Of a DNA stretch of 64,000 nucleotides, positions 24,581 through 32,251 are shown in pieces (positions within the stretch are counted from its first letter, which is position 1; every line of letters begins with the position of its first letter). The notes beneath the pieces were generated by a model, which saw only the letters and a list, made by a program, of their open reading frames with translations, did not search any database and was not told where the DNA came from. Source of the DNA: a virus; IMG/VR virus record IMGVR_UViG_3300043449_002292, positions 78,860 to 142,859 of that record; one strand, 5' to 3'. The position numbers were made by a program, and so were the translations under genes.

Positions 24581-25162
24581 TCAGTCTTTTTCGAGGTCCT
24601 GCTGCAAATGAATTGCTCTGATCAGCCGACGAAGTCTTGACATCGTGAGCTCATCAGGACCAGGTATCTCCTCGAGAGTGTATGCCGGCTCCATCGAACC
24701 TGCATCTCGCAGGGGCAATGAGCTGGAGTATCCTGCTTTCGATCCGGCAAGAGATATTCTAGCCGGGGCAGGACGGATCGAGGGTCCATCAGCTCCAACT
24801 CCGAGGACCCCCTGCTTGTTCTTATAGAGGTCTGGGATTGGTGACATTCCACGACCCGTCGTCTGCTCATGCATCCAGAAATCAGCTCCGACGAATCGAC
24901 GGTTATCCGCAGCACGATCAGCATACGAGTCCCAGCGAATGTGACCCTGTCCCGCCTTATTACCTATCGCGACCTGCTGTAGGAGATCGTCCTCATCCTC
25001 TAGCTCGTCCTCGTCATCTACATCGCAGGCAGGCTCTTCAATGTAAGGCCATGATGATTGACCCATACGTGGTAAATCACGACGCCCGTCCGTGCCGTAT
25101 CCCAGGCCGGTGCGGGCGTCGTAGTTTGGATTGTTAGCTTCTCTGATCCGTCGACGTGACAT
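24581..25162 (-). CDS. Hypothetical protein of the prohead region
   Basis: A 193-aa protein, not recognised. The N-terminus is basic (MSRRRIREANNPNYDARTG) and polar, followed by an acidic patch DVDDEDELEDEDDLLQQ around 50-65, then a beta/loop-rich part with RFVGADFWMHEQTTGRGMS. The C-terminus ends in a helix LTMSRLRRLIRAIHLQQDLE, resembling the amphipathic helix at the start of neighbouring core proteins. There is no membrane segment. It lies between the scaffold gene and a 181-aa gene, five bases below it, so a head-assembly role is likely by context only. Confidence 0.5.
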   Translation of the reverse strand: MSRRRIREANNPNYDARTGLGYGTDGRRDLPRMGQSSWPYIEEPACDVDDEDELEDEDDLLQQVAIGNKAGQGHIRWDSYADRAADNRRFVGADFWMHEQTTGRGMSPIPDLYKNKQGVLGVGADGPSIRPAPARISLAGSKAGYSSSLPLRDAGSMEPAYTLEEIPGPDELTMSRLRRLIRAIHLQQDLEKD

Positions 25163-25167
25163 GATGA

Positions 25168-25713
25168 TTACGTCGTGGGATCGCCGTCAGCGCCTGGGTT
25201 GGTGGCCCACGCCTCGCTCTGCCCCAGCGTTCCGATCGGTCCTGAGACGTCGATCGTTGTGGTCGCGATCTGAGCCGCTGTTGCACTCGGCGTGACTGTA
25301 TCGACCGTGCCCCCCGTTCCGAAGTTATCGTTCGCGGCGACTGCAGTTCCACCAGCAGCAACGACAGAAGACCCCTCACCACCGGTAGGGTCGCTGTTGA
25401 CAATGAGGTTCGGGTAGTAGGGAGAGTCGATCGCAACGCCGTTGATATCAGTGATAGAGCTAACATCAGGTGCGCCTGTGTAATCCATATCGACGGACGG
25501 AAACTGCACAGCATCACCCTCCTGCACGGCGGGCTGAAGCAGATCCCGAGCAGTGGTGAGATAATCACTGGCTAACGTCGTGTAGATCGGGGAGTTCGGA
25601 AACATCGCATTCAGAGTCATAGTATCAGAGTTTGATAGTCCGACCGTACCGCCCGCAGTCAAGGTCGTGCGGGCGGTAATCGGCGAGTTGATTGTTGGAT
25701 ACTTTCCTGGCAT
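25168..25713 (-). CDS. Hypothetical Thr/Ala/Gly-rich virion-type protein
   Basis: A 181-aa acidic protein rich in Thr, Ser, Gly and Ala, with PITARTTLTAGGTVGLSNSD near the start, DYLTTARDLLQPAVQEGDA in the middle and a low-complexity tail ending GADGDPTT. No transmembrane segment, signal peptide or known motif was seen. Composition suggests a beta-rich surface or structural protein. It lies between a core-protein-like gene (upstream) and the 193-aa gene in the prohead cluster. Its function is unknown. Confidence 0.5.
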   Translation of the reverse strand: MPGKYPTINSPITARTTLTAGGTVGLSNSDTMTLNAMFPNSPIYTTLASDYLTTARDLLQPAVQEGDAVQFPSVDMDYTGAPDVSSITDINGVAIDSPYYPNLIVNSDPTGGEGSSVVAAGGTAVAANDNFGTGGTVDTVTPSATAAQIATTTIDVSGPIGTLGQSEAWATNPGADGDPTT

Positions 25714-25748
25714 GATATTCCCCTCTTTGCTCTCTAACTATTGTCCTA

Positions 25749-26057
25749 CTAAATTTCCTCGAGGATATCAGCGCGGAGCTCCTGACGAGCCTCGTTAACC
25801 TCGGACAGACGACGTGCAAGCTCGACTGCCTCGCGCTGCAGGTTCTCGTAGTGCTTCACCTTCTTGGCCAGCGTGCCAGCAAGCTCGGAGGGCTGCACCT
25901 CACGGGTCTTCTTGACCGCGTCCTTCATGTCCTTGGGCATGTCCGTGGAGGTAGACTTCGCCTTCTTTCCCTTCTTCTTCTCCTTCATAACCCTGGACTT
26001 CTCCTCCATGATGATTCTGCGGAGAATGCTGGGTGTGAGATTCACGATTCTTGACAT
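25749..26057 (-). CDS. Small basic helical protein, possible prohead core component
   Basis: A 102-aa, Lys/Glu-rich protein. The N-terminus carries LTPSILRRIIMEEKSRVMKE, an amphipathic helix like those starting the 161-aa and 402-aa proteins; then the basic stretch KEKKKGKKAKS; then a coiled-coil-like C-terminal half, KKVKHYENLQREAVELARRL. I-M-E at 16-18 would fit the [L/I]-x-E prohead protease rule. The small size, high charge and location between protease and scaffold genes are similar to T4 core proteins gp67 and gp68, but no sequence similarity to them is claimed. Confidence 0.5.
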   Translation of the reverse strand: MSRIVNLTPSILRRIIMEEKSRVMKEKKKGKKAKSTSTDMPKDMKDAVKKTREVQPSELAGTLAKKVKHYENLQREAVELARRLSEVNEARQELRADILEEI

Positions 26058-26106
26058 CTTCGTAGCTCCTATAAGGCTCAGATGTTAATTATCCCTAACA
26101 AACAGT

Positions 26107-26592
26107 CTACATCGACTTTTTTGAAGGAGCAAACGCAAGATCAGCCCAACTCGACGCTCCATCGAAAAGTGACATTGGATCAACGTCAGCCACGGGAGAC
26201 ATTGAATCAGCACGAACAGCCATCGCAGCGCCTGGGGAACGTTCAGCCTGCATCTGGCTGGGTAGTGTATTCCTCGCGGTGTCCTCGAATATCTGCTGCA
26301 TCACACCCTGCTGCTCACGGGGAAACTCAGCCGCCAGGTTCGCAATAGCTGGCATCGGCGCGCGGCGACCTTGCGCCTGCTCAGCTATCTTGGAAGCTCC
26401 AGCCGAGAATGTGACGCTGTCCAGATGCTTTTTCCCGACAGGTAAAGGAGAGGGTGCCCGTTCAGGCCTACGTGCCGGTGTTTCCCTGCTAGAACGTGAG
26501 CTCTCGTTGATAGTTGGTTTCAAACCCTCTATCATGACCTCAAGGATACACTCCTTGATTATGTCCTTCAGCTCTGATCTCGAAAGCGCCAT
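26107..26592 (-). CDS. Hypothetical prohead-region protein with core-type N-terminal helix
   Basis: A 161-aa protein. The N-terminus MALSRSELKDIIKECILE is an amphipathic helix seen in similar form in neighbouring genes, with I-L-E at 16-18 as a possible prohead protease site. A Pro/Arg/Ser-rich linker follows (residues 30-55), then an Ala-rich region with FPREQQGVMQQIFEDTARN and DPMSLFDGASSWADLAFAP near the end. It begins two bases after the protease gene stop. Function unknown; a core protein or a substrate packaged inside the head is plausible from context. Confidence 0.5.
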   Translation of the reverse strand: MALSRSELKDIIKECILEVMIEGLKPTINESSRSSRETPARRPERAPSPLPVGKKHLDSVTFSAGASKIAEQAQGRRAPMPAIANLAAEFPREQQGVMQQIFEDTARNTLPSQMQAERSPGAAMAVRADSMSPVADVDPMSLFDGASSWADLAFAPSKKSM

Positions 26593-26593
26593 C

Positions 26594-27208
26594 TTACTTC
26601 TTCCATGTTAGAATATCGTTGAATATTCTATCGATCCGATCGCTTCGATTAAATGTTCTTGAGAGTTCGTTCTGCTTTACCTGACGACCTTCACGCATCA
26701 TGAAAGCGCCGGGGGTTGAAGGTTCGGACACGAAATCCCAGCAGATGAGCTGAAAGTCGTCCTGAACGATCTGATGCTCGCCTGACTTCCGGGTTGAACC
26801 GACGCCTCGTGAGGAGATACCGAGCGTGACCCCAGCCTCGACGAGGCTCTGAAGTATCTTGCCGCAGGGGGTGTCGAGTATCTCGACGGTCCCGTAGCAG
26901 ACGTTGCCCTCCATGTAGGCTTCACGGACGATGTGGCTCACCTTCTTCAGCTCAACGACAGAGGAGTCCGGATGATCACATTCACCCAACGCGCGACTCT
27001 CACGAATGAACTTCTGGTAGTTGCGAACCTCTCGCTCCAGGATATCCTTTGGATAAACGCGACCGTTCTGGTTCAGGGTCTCCGCCTTCTGGAGGATACC
27101 TTTCATGATGAGTTTACCACCGTTCTGATCGCGGCTCTCCTTGACCATCTTGGAATCATAGGAGAACGGAGCCCACTCGGTGAGCAGCATTAGGGATCTA
27201 TCACTCAT
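26594..27208 (-). CDS. gp21: Prohead core protease (gp21-like)
   Basis: A 204-aa serine protease of the herpesvirus-assemblin-like prohead protease class (T4 gp21 is 212 aa). Seen: GILQKAETLNQNGRVYPKDI; GECDHPDSSVV with the probable catalytic H79; GTVEILDTPCGKIL; and GVTLGISSRGVGS with the Ser of the ISSRG loop (132-133), then WDFVSEPSTPGAFM. These are the usual landmarks in the usual order. It cleaves scaffold, capsid N-terminus and internal proteins at [L/I]-x-E sites in T4. Overlap of eight bases with the upstream 278-aa gene suggests coupling. Confidence 0.93.
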   Translation of the reverse strand: MSDRSLMLLTEWAPFSYDSKMVKESRDQNGGKLIMKGILQKAETLNQNGRVYPKDILEREVRNYQKFIRESRALGECDHPDSSVVELKKVSHIVREAYMEGNVCYGTVEILDTPCGKILQSLVEAGVTLGISSRGVGSTRKSGEHQIVQDDFQLICWDFVSEPSTPGAFMMREGRQVKQNELSRTFNRSDRIDRIFNDILTWKK

Positions 27209-28037
27209 CTTTAGTCTCCATCTCCTGATACAGTTGCGTCAGCTGCATGAACTTAACAATCCCGGCGTCGTCCAGTGAACGTGGGTCGGCGGATTCGACC
27301 ATCGTTTTTACCCCGTCGAGCTTCTCCAGCAGAACTCCGTTGTCGGTGGATTCCTTTAACCTGCTCAGGCCACGCAGTGCCCGCCTCTTGATGCTCTCGA
27401 GCATATTCTCATCGACTCTACCGTGAACGTAATCACGTATCAGGGCTTTCTGAGTTTCATTCAGCTTGTCACCCCACTTCTTCTCGAACTTCTCGTTCAT
27501 GACCCTCACGGTGAGAGAATTTACGTCCTTCGTGGTGAGGTCATCAATAACAACTGGTTCGGACTTCTCACGTCGCATCCACTCGAGAAGCTTGCCCTCA
27601 TATTCAACGACTCGAGTGAGGTCAGATTCATCCTCACGACGCCAGTCGTTTAAAAGGGTCTGTAGGGTCGCGTATAGACGATACTCTCTCACCGGTTGAT
27701 TGAAGAAGCTATCATCGTTTAGCGTCTTATTAATTTCTCGAATCAGAGCCGACTTTTCAACCTCAAGCTGCCTTGGAGAGAATATATGAACTCCACGACG
27801 AGCCTCCTGTATCAACCGAAGTCCAAGGCTTTCAGACCTCACTGTCGTGTTGAGGAGAGCTTGAAAGAGACGAAATTCCTTAAAAATTTCAGTCCCAGGC
27901 TTGAAGTGCTTCTTGATTATTGAGGTGCACTTATTAGCAGTGGCAAGATCATTGTCAATCAACGCAGCAGAAGCCCTAAGGAGCAGCTGCTCGTAAATGA
28001 TTCCTACGTTTCTTTTCTTGTTATGCTGGTTACTCAT
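27201..28037 (-). CDS. Hypothetical protein between portal and protease (conserved-position head gene)
   Basis: A 278-aa, mostly helical, highly charged protein beginning MSNQHNKKRNVGIIYEQLLL, with RLIQEARRGVHIFSPRQLEV and LLNDWRREDESDLTRVVEYE in the middle and LTQLYQEMETKDE at the end. No membrane segment, cysteine cluster or catalytic motif was seen. Both ends overlap neighbours by eight bases (portal upstream, gp21 downstream), so it is part of the head operon and probably translated by coupling. In T4 this interval holds the core genes 67 and 68; similarity to either is not evident. A prohead core role is inferred. Confidence 0.55.
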   Translation of the reverse strand: MSNQHNKKRNVGIIYEQLLLRASAALIDNDLATANKCTSIIKKHFKPGTEIFKEFRLFQALLNTTVRSESLGLRLIQEARRGVHIFSPRQLEVEKSALIREINKTLNDDSFFNQPVREYRLYATLQTLLNDWRREDESDLTRVVEYEGKLLEWMRREKSEPVVIDDLTTKDVNSLTVRVMNEKFEKKWGDKLNETQKALIRDYVHGRVDENMLESIKRRALRGLSRLKESTDNGVLLEKLDGVKTMVESADPRSLDDAGIVKFMQLTQLYQEMETKDE

Positions 28038-29943
28038 CTGCGCTTCCCGAATTATTTGAAATGTCGGTCTTCTCAGCGATGATCTCGCTATTCCCTATAC
28101 CTATCTTCGTCCGCATGTCTTTCAACGATAATCCGAGCTGCGGCGTCATCTTCGGTCTTGGAAAAGCTGGTTCATCGTAGAGCTCCTGCATCAAGCTCAT
28201 CTGCTTACGAGATTCGACAGCCACTGAGTAAAGCTCGTCCTCATCAAAGACTCGATTGCTGGTGTCCTGATCGCGCGCCCAGCTTCCAACGCCCGCCATC
28301 TTGAACATGTCAGGCATATCGACCGACGCAGCGGTGCTGCGATCTCGGGTGGTCTCTACGTCCTTACCGAAGACATTTCGTATCTTCTTCTCAGCCTTGA
28401 GAGGAAGATCCTCATTCTCGATCGATAGTATCGCCGGACGCTCAACGCCGGAAGAGACGATCTCGCCCTCTCTCTCATAACCAGCTGTCAGCGCGCCGCC
28501 GCCGGCTGCAGCGCCACCACCGCCAACTCCACCAGCGCCCTCAGGTCCAGGAACCGCCTCAAGATCAGCGTCCTCGGTCTTATCAGCCTTCCTACCCTCT
28601 TTGATATTCTCGATGTCCTCATCGGAGAGACCCATGATATTCTTGCGAACCCAACGACGATCAACGATACCCTCAGGAGCCTTTCCGGCGATGTCGAAAC
28701 GTGAGGAGATGAGCTCAAGTTTCTGCTGCTGGGCGATCGTGGAAGGATTGGAAAGCTTAAGCGTAAAGTCAAGCAGATCCTCTCCTGTGTAGCCGTGGGA
28801 GTAGAGATGAATCATCGCCATCTTGTTGAGTTCTGATATCACAACCTTCTGGATCCTTGAGATAGTTCTGGAGAACCTGATGTCCTCCTGCGCTAGGGTA
28901 GCCTTCGCACCGATTTCCTCGTCGTAACCGAGGTAAGCTTTCGGAATCTTCAAGGCAGCGAAGAGCTTCTTCTGGATGTATTGCACGTCCTCTATCGCCG
29001 CGGCGTTAGATCCACCCGCCAGTGAATCGATCTTGGTTCCCGTCTCACCGCCGCGAACTGGAATGAAGTAGTCCTCATCAACTGCGAGAGGATTGTAACG
29101 AAGGTCCATCTTTCCGTTTGCTTTATCAGCGACCTTGTTCCTCTTCAGGCTCGTCTGCGCCTGCTCCATGAAGTTTGCAATCTCCTCGGGTGGGATGTTG
29201 CCGACATCAATGTAAAACACACGACGCTCAGGAGCACGAACGATGCGATAGACGAGCATCGCATCCTCCATGAGAATCAGCTGGCGCCAGATACGCCGAG
29301 CAGACTCTAGAACTGACGATCCGTATGGAAGGAAAGCGTCATTACCGAGGAGTCTGAAGTGTGAAATCTGCCAATTCTCAAGGACCTGATTCCCGCGGGT
29401 GATCCAACGGAAGCGAACCGCCATGGGATCCTTCGGATCGTAACCTTCCTCACGCTCCATCTCGGAGATTGGAATCGGGTAGGCATTGATGATTCCGTAG
29501 TTCGGGTGCACGTCGTTGAAGAGGAAGAAGTCGCCATACTTGCAGAGATTCCTCGTCCACATCGGTAAGTTGAACTCGATGTTCAGCGTATCAGTGAAAA
29601 GTGTCTCGAGCAGCTCCCTGATCCTTCGATTCTCGGAGTGAATGTGAAGGACCTGACCCTTCTCATCCTGTGAAACGGTCTCCTCCGCATAAATGTCAAG
29701 AGCGGAGGCAATCTCTGGTGTTGCTTCCATCTCAGAGAAGTCTGAGTATCTTGACATGCGATCAAAAGCACCGTAAGCAGACACGGTGCTTGAGTAGATG
29801 TCGGACTGATTCCTTCTAAACATCTCATAGGCTGAGGATGCAGTAGGTTCAGAGAAATTTTTCACCTTTCGACGGATAACTGGCCCGGACCTAAAGAGCT
29901 GGGTCAGCCGCTGAAAAAGATTCTTGTTTGTTTTTTCTGCCAT
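28030..29943 (-). CDS. gp20: Portal vertex protein (gp20-like)
   Basis: A 637-aa protein forming the dodecameric portal through which DNA is packaged (T4 gp20 is 524 aa). Seen: MSRYSDFSEMEATPEIASAL, DIYAEETVSQDEKG, MWTRNLCKYGDFFLFND, the stretch GNQVLENWQISHFRLLGND, LLGNDAFLPYGSSVLESARR, YRIVRAPERRVFYIDVGNIP, and KIPKAYLGYDEEIGAKATL. This is the canonical portal signature of T4-like phages. A C-terminal extension of about 180 residues contains a Gly/Ala-rich linker GPEGAGGVGGGGAAAGGG and a polar tail. It lies between terminase and protease, as in T4. Confidence 0.96.
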   Translation of the reverse strand: MAEKTNKNLFQRLTQLFRSGPVIRRKVKNFSEPTASSAYEMFRRNQSDIYSSTVSAYGAFDRMSRYSDFSEMEATPEIASALDIYAEETVSQDEKGQVLHIHSENRRIRELLETLFTDTLNIEFNLPMWTRNLCKYGDFFLFNDVHPNYGIINAYPIPISEMEREEGYDPKDPMAVRFRWITRGNQVLENWQISHFRLLGNDAFLPYGSSVLESARRIWRQLILMEDAMLVYRIVRAPERRVFYIDVGNIPPEEIANFMEQAQTSLKRNKVADKANGKMDLRYNPLAVDEDYFIPVRGGETGTKIDSLAGGSNAAAIEDVQYIQKKLFAALKIPKAYLGYDEEIGAKATLAQEDIRFSRTISRIQKVVISELNKMAMIHLYSHGYTGEDLLDFTLKLSNPSTIAQQQKLELISSRFDIAGKAPEGIVDRRWVRKNIMGLSDEDIENIKEGRKADKTEDADLEAVPGPEGAGGVGGGGAAAGGGALTAGYEREGEIVSSGVERPAILSIENEDLPLKAEKKIRNVFGKDVETTRDRSTAASVDMPDMFKMAGVGSWARDQDTSNRVFDEDELYSVAVESRKQMSLMQELYDEPAFPRPKMTPQLGLSLKDMRTKIGIGNSEIIAEKTDISNNSGSADE

Positions 29944-29981
29944 TTTGATCCTAATTCTACTCGTTAATCTAACAGCTTAAA

Positions 29982-31577
29982 TTATCCCCTGATCAACCAA
30001 CCGAATCGAGAGTATGCATTGGCACCAATCGCCGTGTTACCAGGAATCGCATCGACCATTATTGGTGACAAAGGACGTCCCATGTGCGGCACCAGCGGAT
30101 CCTCATTGTGATCTCTCTTATTCACTGCGAATGCTGATAGCATCGCTTTCGTGACTTCCTGACTCTGACGTGAATAGTCTATGTTCGTGTCAAAAAGCCA
30201 GATCCCTATCGCTAGCGCCATGACGAGATCGTCGTTGTAGCCTTTCATAGCTTTTGCAGTCTGCCCGATCCACGTGAACGTCTTCAGTTCCTCAACCATA
30301 CGGGTGGAACGAATCTTGATCTGCTTGTTTCTGATGACTTCTTCAAGCTTCGTGAGGATCTTGGTCCTGTTCGACGGCCCGGTCGTGAAACCAATGTTTG
30401 CCACATCCTCGGAGCCCGCTGAGGCTCCCATGAACATGTATTTTTTATCCTTGTAGTAGAGGTTAGGATAACCGAGTTCCTTCAGCTTCATACAAACCGC
30501 ATACCCATAGCTGTTGTTCTCTGGGCAGACGAGCGCCTTGTTGTACCTCAGTCCTGCCTCGTTTAAGAGGACGGCAAACTGATCGGGCGGAACTTTACCT
30601 TTGAACTCCGACACCTGCTCACCGAAAGTTGTATCGATGACGTGGAAGCTTGAGTAATCGGCTCCATCGCCTCTGGCCACATCGGCGCTGATAATGTACT
30701 TGTGCTCTGGTAACGCGTAACGCCAGATCCACACCCCCATCTCAGGGCCCCAACGCTCGATCGGTGTCTGGGTCTGGGAGATGATGTATTCAAGTTCATT
30801 CGCTCCAAGAAACGTATCACCTGATGCAGCAAAGTCGCAGAGGAGCTCTTGCGCGACCTGCTTGCGGGTCATGTTCCTCGACTCGTTATCGAACCAAGCC
30901 TGATCGCGTTCTGGATGCACGTCCCAAGGAAGCTTTATCGCGTTGAATTCGTTGAGTCCTGCCTCACCCTCGACGTACAGCTTGTGATACTGTCCACCGA
31001 CGCCGTTAGGGGTAGAGAGGACGATAGCGCGACCACCTGTCGATAGCGTGGGATACAGACCAGTCCAGAGCTCATCGAAGTTACCGATGAACGCTGCCTC
31101 ATCGACTATCAGAAGTGTTAGGGCCTCGGATCGACCAGCGTCATCGGACGTTGGGATCGCCTTGATCGATGAACCGTTACTGAACTCTATCACCTGCTTC
31201 GTATCAGATCTGACAGTTGGCATGACAAGCCATGTCGGTAGGTTCTGCAGCATGACCTTCACCTTCTTGATGAAGTTCTGCGCAACGGCGAGCTTTGTGG
31301 CGATGATGAGGATCGCCTTATCCTTGTAGAAGAGGGCGAGCCAGAGCGCGTAGGCAGCAGCGAGTGTCGAGATTCCAAGCTGCCGTGATTTCAGGATAAC
31401 ATTGAATCGATGCTCTTCAAACTGCTCGAGGCACTCATCCTGGAACTTGTACGTGTCAAACCCAACTAGACCCCTCGTCGGGTGCTGGATCTTAACATAC
31501 TTGTTAATGAAATAAGAAGAGTTCTTACCGCAGCTGATAATTTCTGCGACCTGTTTATCTTTGGAAAGGACGGCCAC
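29982..31577 (-). CDS. gp17: Terminase large subunit (gp17-like)
   Basis: The ATP-driven DNA packaging motor and headful nuclease. With the GTG start at 31577 it is 531 aa (T4 gp17 is 610). Seen: Walker A variant KSRQLGIST (about 63-71); Walker B TLLIVDEAAFI (D159, E160); coupling motif IVLSTPNG; and nuclease motifs YIISADVARGDGADYSSFHV (D299), LVCPENNSYG and DDLVMALAIGIW. A longer frame reaching 31619 would need a TTG and give an atypical basic Cys-rich leader overlapping the upstream gene. The GTG lies one base after that gene's stop and has AGGTGG at suitable spacing, so it is preferred. Confidence 0.94.
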   Translation of the reverse strand: MAVLSKDKQVAEIISCGKNSSYFINKYVKIQHPTRGLVGFDTYKFQDECLEQFEEHRFNVILKSRQLGISTLAAAYALWLALFYKDKAILIIATKLAVAQNFIKKVKVMLQNLPTWLVMPTVRSDTKQVIEFSNGSSIKAIPTSDDAGRSEALTLLIVDEAAFIGNFDELWTGLYPTLSTGGRAIVLSTPNGVGGQYHKLYVEGEAGLNEFNAIKLPWDVHPERDQAWFDNESRNMTRKQVAQELLCDFAASGDTFLGANELEYIISQTQTPIERWGPEMGVWIWRYALPEHKYIISADVARGDGADYSSFHVIDTTFGEQVSEFKGKVPPDQFAVLLNEAGLRYNKALVCPENNSYGYAVCMKLKELGYPNLYYKDKKYMFMGASAGSEDVANIGFTTGPSNRTKILTKLEEVIRNKQIKIRSTRMVEELKTFTWIGQTAKAMKGYNDDLVMALAIGIWLFDTNIDYSRQSQEVTKAMLSAFAVNKRDHNEDPLVPHMGRPLSPIMVDAIPGNTAIGANAYSRFGWLIRG

Positions 31578-31578
31578 T

Positions 31579-31950
31579 TCACACCACCTGCAGCGTGACC
31601 TGTCTCCTGTAGTACGCAACTCGACGAGCCGAGTTATTCGTGGCTACAATTACCTCCAGCGAGTCCTTATTTGAAACTTCCTTGAGTTTGATCGCGGAGC
31701 CTGTAGCTTCCTTGAACTTACTCTTAAGATCAGCGACGCACTTTCCAAGAATTTCGATGGATTCATGAGACACCCGATCAGCCTGCGCACGAAGGGCGCT
31801 CTCGGCCGCGAAGTGAACCACTGTCATGTACTTGAGCGTTAACGTGTCACCGTTTGTGGAGCATGTAACGGAATTCGGCATGGAAGATACGCCCCAACCC
31901 TTTTGCGTTATCTGTGCCAGGGTGTTGAGGTCTTTTGTTGATAGATGCAT
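31579..31950 (-). CDS. Hypothetical protein upstream of the large terminase; candidate packaging partner
   Basis: A 123-aa protein starting at an ATG, MHLSTKDLNTLAQITQKGWG, with VTCSTNGDTLTLKYMTVVHF, then a helix with SIEILGKCVADLKSKFKEAT and a C-terminal KDSLEVIVATNNSARR-AYYRR strand/helix. I recall similar small proteins next to gp17 in T4-like marine phages, without known function. It ends two bases ahead of the terminase start. The small terminase subunit is not otherwise evident in the window; position makes this a candidate, but no helix-turn-helix is clear, so no function is assigned. Confidence 0.6.
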   Translation of the reverse strand: MHLSTKDLNTLAQITQKGWGVSSMPNSVTCSTNGDTLTLKYMTVVHFAAESALRAQADRVSHESIEILGKCVADLKSKFKEATGSAIKLKEVSNKDSLEVIVATNNSARRVAYYRRQVTLQVV

Positions 31951-31969
31951 TTCGTATAACTCTCCCAGT

Positions 31970-32251
31970 CTAAATATGCACCCTCGAGTGAGGCGACGCT
32001 AGTCTCTTCGCGACGACCTCAGAAATCTTAGCTGGATCTGGTCTCCATCCTTCTAACCACGACTTCCTGTTAGTATCTACGATTTCATTTTCACAATCGA
32101 AGCAAGCACCGCATCTCGACAGAGAAATCGTATCTATCTCATCTATTGAAACACATCCGCAAATCAAGCACGAGATTGGAACTGATTCTCCCTTGGCATC
32201 TCCCCTCTTAACGATACGATACCCATTTTTCAGCTCAACTTCCTTCTTCAT
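31970..32251 (-). CDS. Small zinc-binding-type protein of unknown function
   Basis: A 93-aa protein with a cysteine cluster: CLICGC around residues 28-33 and CGACFDC around 47-53, so two CxxC-type pairs plus extra cysteines that could bind one or two zinc ions. The N-terminus has a beta-like ELKNGYRIVKRGDA and the C-terminus is a basic helix with ISEVVAKRLASPHSRVHI. The ATG overlaps the upstream recombination gene's stop by one base (TAATG), indicating coupling. The size and context suggest a small accessory of the recombination or packaging genes; no family was recognised. Confidence 0.55.
   Translation of the reverse strand: MKKEVELKNGYRIVKRGDAKGESVPISCLICGCVSIDEIDTISLSRCGACFDCENEIVDTNRKSWLEGWRPDPAKISEVVAKRLASPHSRVHI

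Noticed and set aside
29982-31619. Longer terminase form beginning at TTG 31619
   Set aside because: It would overlap the upstream gene by 41 bases and add a basic Cys-rich leader (RSRCRWCE) not seen in terminases; GTG at 31577 has a better-spaced AGGTGG.
31966-31975. ATATTTAG on the minus strand resembling a late promoter element
   Set aside because: It is the end of the zinc-protein coding sequence (codons for His-Ile and the stop) and is probably coincidental.
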